64,000 bases of DNA from Cycas panzhihuaensis (Eukaryota > Cycadophyta): NCBI GenBank assembly GCA_023213395.1, contig CM041465.1, forward strand, positions 175,839,741-175,903,740, given 5' to 3'. The translations under genes and the position numbers were made by a program. This document shows positions 11,745 to 24,260 of this stretch, in pieces. Each line of letters begins with the position of its first letter. The first letter of the stretch is position 1. The notes below the pieces were generated by a model. That model worked only from the letters and a program-made list of their open reading frames with translations, ran no database searches and was not told the origin of the DNA.

Positions 11745-12480
11745 AGGACTACTAAAAAGAGTCCTTATGAAGTAAATTAGTTAGGGGGGTGGTAATGGAA
11801 GTATAACTTTTCACGAATCAATGATAGAATCCTATGACTCTAAGGAAAGCTCGTAGTTGAGTGAGAGTCTTAGGGTGGGACACATGATGATGGCTAAAAT
11901 TTTATCAGGGTCTACTTGAACTCCCTTAACTAATATGATATAGCCTAAATATTGGGGTTCAATCTTCTTGAATTCATACTTAGTCAATTTGGCATAGAGT
12001 TTATATTGGAAGAGAAGTTGAAGGGCAGTTTCTAGATGTTATAGATGGTCAAATATACAGGAACTCTAGATAAGGATATCATAAAAAAAGATAATGATAA
12101 ACTTGAGAAGGTGGTGACCAAAGATCTTGTTCAATAGGCCTTAAAATGTGGTTATGGGATAGCACAATTCAAATAGCATAACCTAAAATTTAAAATACCC
12201 ATGGTGTGTTTGAAAGGAAGTTTTATACTGATCTTCAGGGATGATGGGAATTTGATAATACCTAGATTAGAGGTCCAATTTAGAAAAAATATTTGCCCCA
12301 TAAATTTCATTTAATATATTATCAATACAATGATTGGGAAATATATTTTTAATTGTTGTTTTTAAAGCTCCTGATAATTAACAGAAAGGTGAAATCAACC
12401 ATCTTTTTCTGGATAAGTATGATGGGGGCTATGTAAGGGATTTTACTAGGTTGGATTATCCCCATGTCCATAAGTTCTAT
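11745..12480 (-). pseudogene. pol: Reverse transcriptase fragment of Ty3/gypsy element I
   Basis: On the minus strand, fragments in order match the Ty3/gypsy RT: KTTIKNIFP, FSKLDL, RYYQIPI, PEDQYKTSF, a damaged 'MPFGLxNAP' region, FYDILI (the Y/F-x-DD motif with one Asp replaced by Tyr), LYAKLTKYEF, YLGYIILVKGVQVDP, then FIRTLF-like remains of the region before RNase H. Many stops and frame changes are present. The frame runs off at 11745 where element H inserted, so the rest of pol lies left of the window. Motif order and wording suggest a chromovirus-type gypsy; the sublineage is uncertain. Confidence 0.75.
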
Positions 12481-12859
12481 TGTTATCCATTCAATTTTAA
12501 TTTTTTAAAAGTAGGGGTTATGATAAGGTTGTAAGCTAATAAGATTGTAGAGGATTTTAAGTTACAATGATATGGTAGAAATTTTAGTCTAGGGGGATTG
12601 TTGAGAAGTGGGTCAAAGATGGATTGATACTTGGTGAGGATGGTTTAGATATCAAGGTGAATGTCAACTTGAGGATGAATATTATTAAGGTAAAACATAT
12701 AACCGTTACTACTAATTAATTGTATACTTATTATTTTAGGGTTAAAAGTTTATTAGGAGGCAATTAAAGTCTATATAATTTGTGAGTTTATCTAAAGTGA
12801 TTTTTAAATAGAATAAATAGGTTGGTAGGTGAATTATTAATGGTATAAGTGCCAAGGGT

Positions 12860-13135
12860 TTAGATCCATTGAACTCTTACAATGACATTAGATCCTCCTA
12901 TAAAAATGGAATAAAAGTCATAATCAAGTTGGTATATGCCAATTTGTATGTGGAGATTTTTAATGAGGCTTACATAGTGGAGTTTGTAGTATCCTAATAA
13001 AGAGCAAGTGAATCCAATTTTTGGTACTATATATATATATATATAAAGTTGTCTAGCTAGGGAGATGTTAATGAAGTTAAGTGATATTCCACCATCGATC
13101 ATGATGGTTATGGGGGTCTTCTTTAATGTACCATT
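12860..13135 (-). pseudogene. Aspartic protease remnant of element I
   Basis: The minus-strand frame (13102-12860) starts with DGGISLNFIN, the active-site block of retroviral-type aspartic proteases (consensus D-[ST]-G-[AS]-S), then a Leu/Ile-rich strand pattern and a final VQW block that usually precedes RT in plant gypsy elements. A run of alternating Ile and Tyr codons comes from an AT microsatellite at 13028-13044 that expanded within the gene. The distance to RT fits a gag-pro-pol order. Confidence 0.65.
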
Positions 13136-13329
13136 GACTCAAAGGGGCTTAAAGTAGGGAGTAGAAGAGATAGTCGAGGAAATAATAGAAAGAAAAACTT
13201 CAAGTTCTAGTTTAGGGTCAATAAAGGGATTAGAGGCTGGGTCTTCCTTAGACTCAGTATCTATATCTAGATCTTTATTAATTAATGTTATAGGATCAAT
13301 GGCAAAGATAATATATTTGGCATTATAGA

Positions 13330-13990
13330 CCTTACTATGTCTAAAAGTCTATTTTTCTATACATTAGATACAAAGGCTCACTTCTTGATATTTGTTGGCT
13401 TCAATAGAAGTTACTTGCTCATACCCTATAGTTTATTCAACTAGTGACCATTCTACTATGGGGCATTTTGTTATGGGACAATCATCCTGACGATCCTCCA
13501 ATTGGGGTCATGGCTATTATGTGTCTATTGGGCAGGAGTATGGGTAGTAAGATGTATCCTATTGAGAAATGAAGGTGATCTCAACTGTAAATTATGCTTC
13601 AACTACTTTATTAATGGTTATAACCCATCTTGAAGTATTTAGTAAGGATATTTTCAAACACATATGGATGCACTCTTTGAGTTCAATTGTATAGATTTTG
13701 ACTAGGGTTAGTTAATTGAACTTTATAGTAACCTTATTCTAGAGAGCTTAGAACTCATTAGAAAAAGCTTTGACTATTAAGGACTATTTCAATTGAGTGA
13801 ATTAGCTGAAAAAGTTTTGGTTCCATATGTCCTCATATTGCTCAAAAAAACTTTTGTAGAATTGATGCCAAGATTAATTTGTAAGGTATTCCTTTTGCCA
13901 CCATTGAAACCAATGATGAGCTTATCCATATTGATGGATGGATGCAAAGGTAAGTTAGTCATCATTTGACATGGGGTGGAGTCAAAAATA
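13330..13990 (-). pseudogene. gag: gag remnant of element I
   Basis: Decayed minus-strand frames show WHQFYKSFFEQYED, FTQLK and EF.ALQNKV, in the order found in the Retrotrans_gag core of plant gypsy elements. A Cys-rich patch near 13370 may be what is left of a zinc knuckle. There are stops throughout. It lies upstream of the protease in the same orientation. Confidence 0.55.
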
Positions 13991-15783
<1,793 letters not shown>

Positions 15784-15795
15784 GCTTTAATACCA
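15784..15795 (-). other. Primer-binding site of element I
   Basis: On the minus strand the sequence reads AGTGGTATTAAAGC, the tRNA-Met primer site TGGTATCAGAGC with two C/G-to-T/A changes. It places the 5' LTR of the minus-strand element immediately to the right, from about 15798. Confidence 0.65.
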
Positions 15796-15797
15796 CT

Positions 15798-16190
15798 TAA
15801 TATGGTTCCTTTTGGAAATTATTTACACCTAAATAGAAAACAAAAATACAAAGTACAAAAAGAGCATAAATAGACACAAAAAATAGGCACCAAAAGATTA
15901 CACCAAATGGGTAATAGTAATTTTATATTTAGAACTAGCTTCTTTTATATCGCTAAGGCCTTATATAAGCAGAATGGCCATTTAGTCCATGAATCTTATT
16001 AGAGAGATATTCAACCCTTATTTCCATTACTGGTCCCAAGTGACCTACACATACCTTTTAATAGTTAACATTAACATCTACCTCTTACTAACAAAAAGTA
16101 TCTTCACAAGAGTTTTGCCAACCACTAATGGTTATATAACAAGCTACTCCTCTCAATGTAGAAAAGAATTGGGTTTTAATTTTTTTTAGG
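15798..16190 (-). repeat. Probable 5' LTR of element I
   Basis: This region is inferred from the primer site at 15784-15795; an LTR must lie to its right. The right boundary is set only by the start of a different gag remnant near 16190 and is approximate. No second copy exists in the window to confirm it. Confidence 0.4.
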
Positions 16191-16985
16191 TTTTAAATTT
16201 ATTTTATCTTAAATATGTTTCAAAAGAGAGTTAAATGATCACTAGGATCACTTGATCCATTGAATTATAAATGTCCAAATGCAACATCATTCTGAATAAT
16301 AATGTATGGAGGAGTCAACTAATCTCCTCCTCCAATATTTGTAGTTGTACTTCCTTGTCTTGAATTATTTATTCCTCCAATAATTGGTCGATTATGAGAG
16401 GTTTTATTTACATTACCAGTGAGAGTTGTTGTATTGATTCCTCCTCCATTTGAAAATAAATTCCCAGGACTAGGAGAGCTTCTGATCATACTTCCCATTC
16501 TTCCTAGACTCTCTCCACTTGTTTGCATAAACGATCATAAGAAAATGGATCCCACAAGTACTTCTTCCATTTTGTTAAATAAAGGATTTAGAACATAAGA
16601 GTGAGATTATTTTATCTACACTACATGATAATTCCACCTAACATTAGTGGTTTTATATACTTTAAATCTTACTAACTATCTTTGGTTCACCATGTTTGAA
16701 GTTTTAACTTCTTCTAAATTTTCTTGATAATATTTTCCTCTATTGGGGTTTCTATCCTCTGCATACCTCTAGTGTAGTTCTATTATATTTCTTTAATGTT
16801 ATTGTTGAATAACCATTAGTTATTCTATTAGTACTTTAATTTCCTTCAATCCATCACACTCCTCCTATTTCTTTAAAGTCATACTCCTTTCCTATCTTGA
16901 CTTTGCAAGTTATCTCTTCCTTACCTAATTCTTTTCTACATATACTCTTGGCTTGTAGATTTTGTTTTGAAGTTGCTCAATCTCC
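16190..16985 (-). pseudogene. gag: gag N-terminal remnant of another minus-strand element (J)
   Basis: From ~16985 downward the minus strand encodes a helical Lys/Glu-rich start, then RYAEDRNPNRGKYYQENLE, a Gly/Asn/Thr-rich linker (open at 16528-16319, with SPSPGNLFSNGGG), and then FNGSSDPSDHLTLF. The last phrase matches the start of the Retrotrans_gag domain (F-x-G-x-x-DP-x-x-HL-x-x-F). Upstream stops show decay. It is not the gag of element I, which lies at 13330-13990, and may be what element I inserted into. Confidence 0.5.
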
Positions 16986-17479
16986 TATCATTAGCCTCTT
17001 CCTTATCTTGTCTCATTCTTGCTTTTAAAACTAGCTTTTAGTGGCATCGACAACCCCACTCCTTTACTTCGTCATCATTTGAATACCCATCTTCTCACTA
17101 CCCTTGGTTCATAAACAACAACAAAACTAATGTATACTACCTTACATCTAATTACTAAAGAAAGATTAGAACAATGCAGAAAAAAATCATGTTAGAGCAC
17201 GTAAACTAAAATTTTATTCTTATAAAGGCCCGCGTTTAGTCCTCTCACAACTAGACATAGGCTAGAATAATACACAATGAAAAGGCTATAATGCATATGG
17301 TATCAAAAATGTCACTAAAAATATCCTAACTATCTAAACATACATACTTGATACATAATGTAACTATTTAATTATATCAATTTATTTACATATTATACAT
17401 CTTAGTTATAACTATCAACTATTTATATAAATAATAATGTATCTCCTTTAATAATTAATTATTATTTTTTGATTATAAT

Positions 17480-17735
17480 TTCAGTCATACTTTAATTACT
17501 AAATTATGACCTAGTCATACTTTAGGTTGTAGTTTATTATACTTGGTTGTGCTTGATATGACCTCTGGTTACACTTATTCATACTTGGTATGACCTTTCT
17601 CAACTTTTGATTACACTTGGTCATACATAGTATAACCTAATTTTGCCATTGGTCGTGTCTAGTATAACCTAATTTTGTTGTTGGTCATACTTGGTATAAC
17701 CTAATATAATCATTTGGTCATACTTTAGTACATAT
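17480..17735. repeat. Degenerate tandem array of a GGTCATACTTGGTATAACCT-like unit
   Basis: About seven or eight imperfect copies of a 30-40 base unit containing TTGGTCATACTTGGTATAACCT follow one another. Part of the 5' LTR of element A (32290-32480) has related phrases in reverse orientation, such as AGCCAGGTATAAC and ATAACCAGGTG. The array may therefore be a fragment of a minus-strand LTR of that kind. No gene is seen around it (16990-18590). Confidence 0.6.
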
Positions 17736-18595
17736 TAAAACTATAATAAATTCTTTAAAATTTACATCCATTCTTCTTTCACACACATTGATCTAATATG
17801 GTTTGGAGTACCCTAGGTGTTATACTATAATATGACCCATTAACTTCACTTTCTAGTATATCCCTATCCACTAGCTCAACGAGCCTATAATCCTTATCAC
17901 ACCTAAAGCTAGTTATGGCTCCCTATATTAAGTCTATCTTCATTCTACTTTATTACATTCTTCAACCTTAGAGTCATGTAGGGACACACCTATATATGTT
18001 TTATAACCTTAATTTATAACTTTAGTATGGAGTTATCCATGCATCAAATTTACTCCATTATTCCTAGGCCTATGGTGAAAACCTATTTGTTGGAGTACTA
18101 CTGGGAGTTTAATTAGGTCTTTTTTCCTACCTAACCACTAGGCTCCTAACTCCAGTGACTCATAGAAGCTAGTAAAACTAAGCCACATAGCTAAAATAAG
18201 GGTAATAAGCCCAAACCAACCCTACCCATCCTAGCTTAGCATTCCTACATTGAGCACCTACTTATGGAAGGGTCACATCATACCAATATATTACCTAGGG
18301 TCTATGGCTAAGTACTAACCCTCTATAGCCTTTACAGGGCCCTCATGGTTAGGTATATCTATAGGGTACACATGTCTATGAGGGAGTTCAAACCTAATTG
18401 ATCATTCATAATCTATTTCAAGGCATCATCCTAGCAACTCAATTCTATCTAGTCTTATATAATGCAACCTACACTTAAGAGACCCCTATATATCAAGTTC
18501 TTTTGTTTTTACTTCCACTATAGGAAAGGGGTATATACCCCCTTTCCTAACCTATCACATGATCATTTGTTGACTAGTATAGTAGCTCGCTTTCC

Positions 18596-18661
18596 ATGGA
18601 GGCTCTTAGGATTAACCTCCCCCCTCACCTAGTGAAAGTAGCCAAGTTTGAGGGGACTAGC
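18596..18661 (+). pseudogene. gag: gag of element E, left fragment, up to insertion D
   Basis: Here the plus strand reads EALRINLPPH and KVAKFEGTS, matching EVLRTNLPPH and KVPRFDETS at the start of the gag core of element B. The frame is cut at 18661 by element D and resumes at 29222 with DLEEHVKAFALGC, matching DPVEHVRSFSMAC in B. E is therefore an older relative of B in plus orientation. The 5' LTR of E was not recognised to the left. Confidence 0.7.
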
Positions 18662-19490
18662 TGTTGACTTGGGAGATTATCTTATTACACTTATGAGATA
18701 AACACACTTGTTAATTGCACAAATTATAGTCTAGTTAAGGATATAGTCAACATATCATCACAGAAAGTACACATACTCCTTCTTAACTTCATACCACATA
18801 GCATAGTCATGTAATAACACAGAATTCAATACACATTCAGCCATATAACACATACAATATCAATTCCACATAACTCTTCTTTCCATTAAACAATAAGTTT
18901 GATTACACAGAGGGCTGGAATGCATTCCTGTACATTCCAGCAACATACACACTTTTGTTACATGCATACCCAGGTGGTATTCATTATTATACACGACTCC
19001 AATTAGTTGTCATACATACTGGCATCTGCACCATTGCGTATCTTGAATATTTAGCTCTCACCCTAATCAAATGGTCCTTGTGAGCTTCCTTAAATATGCC
19101 TCTTTATACCTTTTTGGCTGAAGGGTTATGATTGTCTGTCATAACTGTACCCCTCTAGTCAAGCGTACCTTTTTATTAATCATTGGTTACACCTTAACCA
19201 ATGCCTTAATCCTATCCATACATCTGTAAGTACCTCTGGTAACTCCCTAGGCTCCCACTGGTTCCGTACTATCATGCGTACTGCTTCTATCTATTTTCAT
19301 TCTACCGATGGTACGTATCTGTGTTGTGTACTTGTTCTAGGTACACACCTATCATACGTACCCAAAATGCTAGTTTTTTCCACTATTTTACCTCGTACGT
19401 ACCACCATACGGTCTGTACCTACACATCTAGGGTTATCTAGCCTACCTCTGGTCTTCTAATAGCCATATGATCTAAAATATACCCCAACA
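18662..19490 (-). repeat. 3' LTR of element D
   Basis: 829 bases, in element orientation TGTTGGGG to AAGTCAACA. It carries several GTAC/CGTACG phrases (GGTACGTAT, ATACGTACCC, CTCGTACGTACC) between 19265 and 19420 that recur in the tandem repeats at 20940-21310. It matches the right copy along its whole length, with mostly transitional differences. Confidence 0.93.
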
Positions 19491-19584
19491 TCTATCCTGG
19501 GTCAACAGTATGGGTTTGAGCATCCTTGCTCAATAAAATTCCAATTTTTTTTTTAAATTTAGGGTATTCCTCCCCCTTGTTGTC

Positions 19585-20690
19585 TCAAGGCTGCTCCTGC
19601 TGTCTCTGTCTTGCTGAGTCTTGTGCTACTAATATCTCCTCATTAATTTGTATTAATGTAACAATTATAGCATCTTTTTCCTTAATTTTATCTTGAAGGG
19701 TAGCTATCTCGGCTTTATACCCTTCCTCCATTTCTTGAATAAGCTGAATGATATGTCCTAATTTATTATTTAGTGTGGGAGGTGATGAGGCTTCACCTAC
19801 TTCCATTGGCAGACGGAAGTCTTCCCATTCTTCCTAGAAAGCTTCTGCTTCTTCTTCCTCCTCCCCTGATTCCTCCTCACCTTTCTTCTGTTTACCTCTT
19901 TTATTGACAACTTTCTTTGTCCGATGCAGAATAGGTGTTCCTGGTATTTGTTGCAACTAGGTGAGTACCTTATTTATTTATTTTTGAACTCTTCTTTTTG
20001 CTTCCAGGTTATGAATTGAATCTGGGAATTTCGCCACCCACTGTTTTATAATAGGTTCCCTTGGAGAAATGGTGGTTCTCGTTAACTGAACCTCCAGACA
20101 TTGATAAAATAAGATGGCCAATAATAAGGAGGGATGTCGAAAAGGATGTATCATGATCTCCTTAATTTGTTGCCTCATATTTTTTGCCAAAAATTCAGAC
20201 CAATTCATTTTTCCTCCATCCTGAATTTTTAAGAATACTGGCATCATACCTCCTGGAATGTATGTATACTTTCATTTTGACAAAAATCATGAATTTATAG
20301 CTTTTGATATCTACTGAAGTCTGATATCTATGATATCTACAACATAAATTCCACCAGACATTATCTGAGTATTTTCTTAGCATAGCTCTCTTAACCACAT
20401 TTCGCGGTCGACTTCTGACCTCTTGGTAACTAGGGGAATTTCCCCTTCATTCAGAAGTTTTGTTATTGTGTGAATTATCTCCGCATCCATCTTGACCTTT
20501 CTGCTATCTTTTTTTAGTGCTAACAGGATCTGGTCCATGAGTTATGGGTCATAATACATAGGATTACAGTAAATGTAGTCTCCCCATCCTGCTTATCTTA
20601 CCCTAGTTTGGAATTAATATGGTAAAGCTTGTAATTCTTGTTTAAGCTTTAGTATAAAAGCCTCTTAGCATCCTGTTATCCTCATATTGG
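19585..20690 (-). pseudogene. Extra ORF of element D downstream of integrase, unknown function
   Basis: One reading frame can be followed on the minus strand from ~20690 to a stop at 19585, about 370 codons with several stops. In order it has LKQELQALPY, GDYIYCNPMYYDP, MDQILLALKKDSRKVKMDAEI, a damaged middle, MNWSEFLAKNMRQQIKEIM, HPSLLLAILFYQCLEV, a Lys/Glu-rich stretch (KKGEEESG, then a run of Glu) and a C-terminal coiled coil (LIQEMEEGYKAEIATLQDKI). It runs in the same direction as gag-pol, between integrase and the 3' LTR. There is no signal peptide or membrane segment, so it is not an obvious env-like gene. I do not recognise the family. The layout (globular part, acidic linker, coiled coil) recalls the captured 3' ORFs of Tat and Athila elements; that is inference. 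Confidence 0.55.
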
Positions 20691-20944
20691 CTGTGGAATT
20701 CCAGAGATAACTATAATAACCAAAGATGCAAATAGGAACCCTATGTGCATACCTTTTGGGTATGGTTTACAATTTCCTTGAAATATTGTGCTGCAATGCG
20801 TACAAGATTCACTTTTCCGTCTTCCAGGGTCGTACGTGTGTCCTTCAGCTGCTTGGTAAAAAAATTCAGGGTTGATTAAATGCATTATTTTCCTCACGTA
20901 CCTCACGGGGAATCTTTGGCAGGTACGTAATGTTTTATCTTATT

Positions 20945-21310
20945 CACTATTTTGTCTTATACATGCTTATTGGTACGTATAATATTATTCACTTTTTATT
21001 GTGCGTACTTGACTGTATACTTTTTAGGTATGTTTGATATAACCAGGTAACTTAGGCTTCCTTTACACTGTGCGTACCCAACTGCATACTTTTCAGGTAC
21101 GTTTAATGTAACTGGATAACTTAGGCTTACTTTATACTGTGTGTGCCCAACTGCATACTTTTCAAGTACATATAGTATAATTTTATTCAATTTTTGAACT
21201 ATGCATATTAGACTGTGTTTCCCTGGTATGTATAGTGTAATTTTTGTAATTTAGTCACTTTTTTAACTGTGCATACATGGTAGCATACCTTTTTGGTACG
21301 TAAAATATAT
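20945..21310. repeat. 69-bp tandem repeats in the 3' region of element D
   Basis: The phrase TGTGCGTAC (or a decayed form) starts at 21000, 21069, 21138, 21200 and 21268. The first three are exactly 69 bases apart and the later spacings are 62 and 68. Each unit also has a 'GCATACTTTTCAGGTACGT' phrase. A degenerate unit precedes the series near 20960. Translated units give the repetitive minus-strand frame at 21190-20996, which is not a real protein. Confidence 0.85.
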
Positions 21311-21649
21311 TTTTCTTCTATGCTTCTAAATTTTCCTCTGATTTTTTTTATTTTTTCCAGTTTATAATCATCATGCTATTACTTATGTATGTGATGACTT
21401 ATAGTTGTTTTTTTTTTAATTTTTTTCATTTTTAAAATTTTTTTATCATATCCATACCGAATTAAATCATGTTTCAGTATCAAGGCAACCATTCTGCCTC
21501 AATTCATGCAACAAGTCATGGTACAACCAGCTGATCCAATTTGTAACTTGCCTACTGCATGTATGGTTTCAACCTGCTACCATTTACCTAAGTTAGTAGC
21601 AATGGCCCATCAATTTCTCATAACTGCACCGATTCGTTGTTGAAGATTT

Positions 21650-22720
21650 TTTCCTTCATGTAAGGTCCCAATCACCACATCTTGAGTTTGCCAGGGTGCA
21701 TCCTAAATTTTCTATCATAAAGTAACACTTGGTCTCCTTCCCTAAATTGTGGCATTCACAGATGTCGATCGTGCCATGCCTTTTGTTATTTTTTCTCTAT
21801 ATTTTACAACCACTTCACCATGTATCTTTTTTCCTCTGGCTGTATCAGTTCTTCCAATCATTGTCGTAGGGATTAGAAGTTGTCCAGGCGGCATTGCATA
21901 GCGATTCTCAAGCTTGGTATCTCAAATTCAATTAGAAGAATAGCTTTCGTTCCATAAACTAACTGGAATGGAGTTTATCCAATCGATCTTTTGTAAGTTG
22001 TTCTAAATGCCCATAATACCGACGGTAGTTTCTCTACCCAGTCAGATCGTCCCACAATCGTATATCTTCTGTAAATAATTCTCAATAATCTTGTTTGAAC
22101 TTTCTGCTTGCCCATTCGCTCGTGGGTAATATGGTGTTGATTTCCGATGGCTAATCATGAAAGTAGATGTCAACACTTCTATGGTCTGGTTTAGGAAATG
22201 GGCACCTTGGTTGTTGACGATCTCTAGAGGGCACCCAAATCGTGTGATAATCACTTCATACAGGAATCTGGCTATACTCTCTAAATCTACTATCTTTAAT
22301 ACTCTAGCTTTCACCCATTTTGTCATATAATCAGTTATGACTAGGATATATCGGGCTTTAGATCTCTGAGCGGCTAGTTTGATTGGTCCCACAAAGTCAA
22401 GTCCCCATTTCTTGAATGCTGCTAATGGTAAAATTGGGTGTAATGGTTGGAAATCCTGCCGATTAGGTTTTCCAACCCATTGATAATAGTCGCATACTTG
22501 TATCCATTTCTTTACATCCTCAAACATCGTTGGCCACCAGAATTCGGACATCAAGATCTTTCTCCATGTTGCCAACTTCCCCATATATCCTCCTGCTACA
22601 CCCTCGTGCGCTTGGCTCATGAGCTGATTGATCTCATAAGGTCGAACGCATCATCGTAACACATCATCAGGTCCTAGTTTGTATAATTCTCCACTGATCA
22701 ATTAGTATGGTGCAGCTTTT
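21650..22720 (-). pseudogene. pol: Integrase of element D
   Basis: The long open part (22620-22042) begins within the HHCC zinc-finger region (QAHEGVAGGYMG, with a His changed to Tyr, and a CDYY block where CxxC is expected). The core follows: WGLDFVGPI with the first catalytic Asp, YILVITDYMTKW, then EIVNNQGAHF where the second catalytic Asp has become Asn, and PRANGQAESSNK with the catalytic Glu. The C-terminal part continues past a stop at 22042 with PPGQLLIPTTM and GEVVVKYRE. Integrase would insert the cDNA; the lost Asp would abolish catalysis in this copy. Confidence 0.88.
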
Positions 22721-22799
22721 ATAATAAAATTTCATCCTTCTGTATGATCCAATTTCGGTGCTACTTCTCTGGTTGCCAAATATTCTAGTATCCCCTCAT

Positions 22800-23290
22800 A
22801 TCAATCTGTTGGAAATGCTTCTACATTAAACAATGTTGTATCTGGAAAATCATCTGGTATTCTCATAGCTCTTTCTCCACTTGGAATCCTTGATAATTGG
22901 TCTGGAATAATATGAGCTTTCCTTGATTTTACAATAATTTTAAAAGAAAACTCTTGAAATAACATGACCCACCTGCTGATTCGACCCCTCATTATTGGTT
23001 TATTCATGAGGTACATGAGCGCTTGATGATCCACAAAGAATATGAATGGATTTGCTAGTAAGTAATGTCAAAATTTCTGCAATGCATACACCATTCTGAG
23101 TGCTTCTCTTTCTGTCGTAGTATAGTTCTGCTTAGCTTTGTAAGTTTCTGACTTGTAAAATACACTGGATAATCTATCTTGTCATCACTTGGTTGAGCTA
23201 ATATGCATCCAATAGTGTATAGCGAAGTGTCCACATGCACATGGAAAGTTTCTATCCAATCGGGAAATCGTAATATAATTGTTGATACAA
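22800..23290 (-). pseudogene. pol: RNase H of element D
   Basis: The minus strand shows VDTSLYTIGCILAQ, YFTSQKLTKLSR, then, after a frame change, a DHQALMYLMNKP block and RISRWVMLFQEFSF. This is the standard order of the gypsy RT_RNaseH domain (D-AS..-GA, SR-L, TDH..L, R..RW...L.EF). It lies between RT and integrase as expected. Frameshifts and stops split it. Confidence 0.85.
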
Positions 23291-24260
23291 TGGATTTCTT
23301 CAGAGTTTTGAATGCATTCTGCTAGTCGTCTGTCCATTCCCATTCAATATTTTTCCTCAATAGTTCCTCTAAGGGTCCTGATATGTATGTGTATCCTTTG
23401 ATAAATTTTCTGTAATATCCCGTCAATCCCAAAAAACCTTTCAACTGCTTTCTCATAAGTGGTATCGGACAATGTAAAATTATAGAAACTTTGGCTGGAT
23501 CTATTAGCAATCCTTCTTCGCTAACGATATGCCCCAATAAACTCCTGAAGGGTACAAAAAAGGTATATTTTTCTAGGTTTAGACACAACTTATTTTCATG
23601 ACATGTTTGTAGCATTTCTTTCAAGTTTTTCATATGATTTTTCATCAACCAGTATAAGGTCCAATCATCTAAAAATATCGCCACTTTGTCTCTAATCATC
23701 TTCCAAAATATGTTGATTACTATTCTCTATAATGTAGTTGGAGCATTTATCAATCCAAATGGCATCACTCTGTAGGCGTATGTCCTCCATTCGGTAATGA
23801 AAGTGGTTTTGGCTTGATCTTTTGGAGCAATCTATACTTGGTTGTATCCGTTAAACCCATTAGTGAAAGAATATACCTCATTCCCTTCCACAGTTTCTAG
23901 AATGTCTTCTATGAAGGGTAATGGAAAGGGGTCCATTTTTGTTACTTTATTCAATTATCCGTAGTCCACATAGATACGTATTTTCCTATTCTTCTTTGGA
24001 ACTACTACCACAGGTCTCACCCAATCGCTGTAATCAATCTCATAAATATACCCAGCTTGCAACATCTTATCTAGTTCTGTTTTCACCTTTTCTTTATATT
24101 TGGGATTCATTCTATATGGCCTTTGCTTTACTGGTTTCGCTTCTTCTATTAGATCAATGTGATGCATCCCAATTTTGGGGGGAATCCCTTTCAGATCCTT
24201 ATATGACCATGCGAATACATCATGGTACTCTTCAAACAATTGTTGCGCTTTTGCTATCGT
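23291..24260 (-). pseudogene. pol: Reverse transcriptase of element D
   Basis: The first open block (24239-23955) holds EEYHDVFAWSYKDLKGIPP, HHIDLIEEAKPVKQRPYRM, then PVVVVPKKNRKIRIYVDYG, the fingers and start of the palm. The second block (23699-23322) holds FLDDWTLY, the catalytic F-x-DD motif, then LEKYTFFVPFRSLLGHIVS and LKGFLGLTGYYRKFIKGY. Between them the frame is broken, but remains of 'MPFGL.NAP' are visible near 23760. Both catalytic Asp residues survive. The wording (DVFAW, EAKPVKQRPYRMNP) is typical of plant Ty3/gypsy; the sublineage was not assigned. Confidence 0.9.

Noticed and set aside
17037-17060. A primer-binding site for element E (GTGGCATCGACAACCCCAC)
   Set aside because: It only loosely resembles the TGGCGACC...TGGGGAC site of B, and no LTR end precedes it.
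20996-21190. Repetitive minus-strand peptide (PEKYAVGYAQ-like units)
   Set aside because: It is only the translation of the 69-bp tandem repeat.
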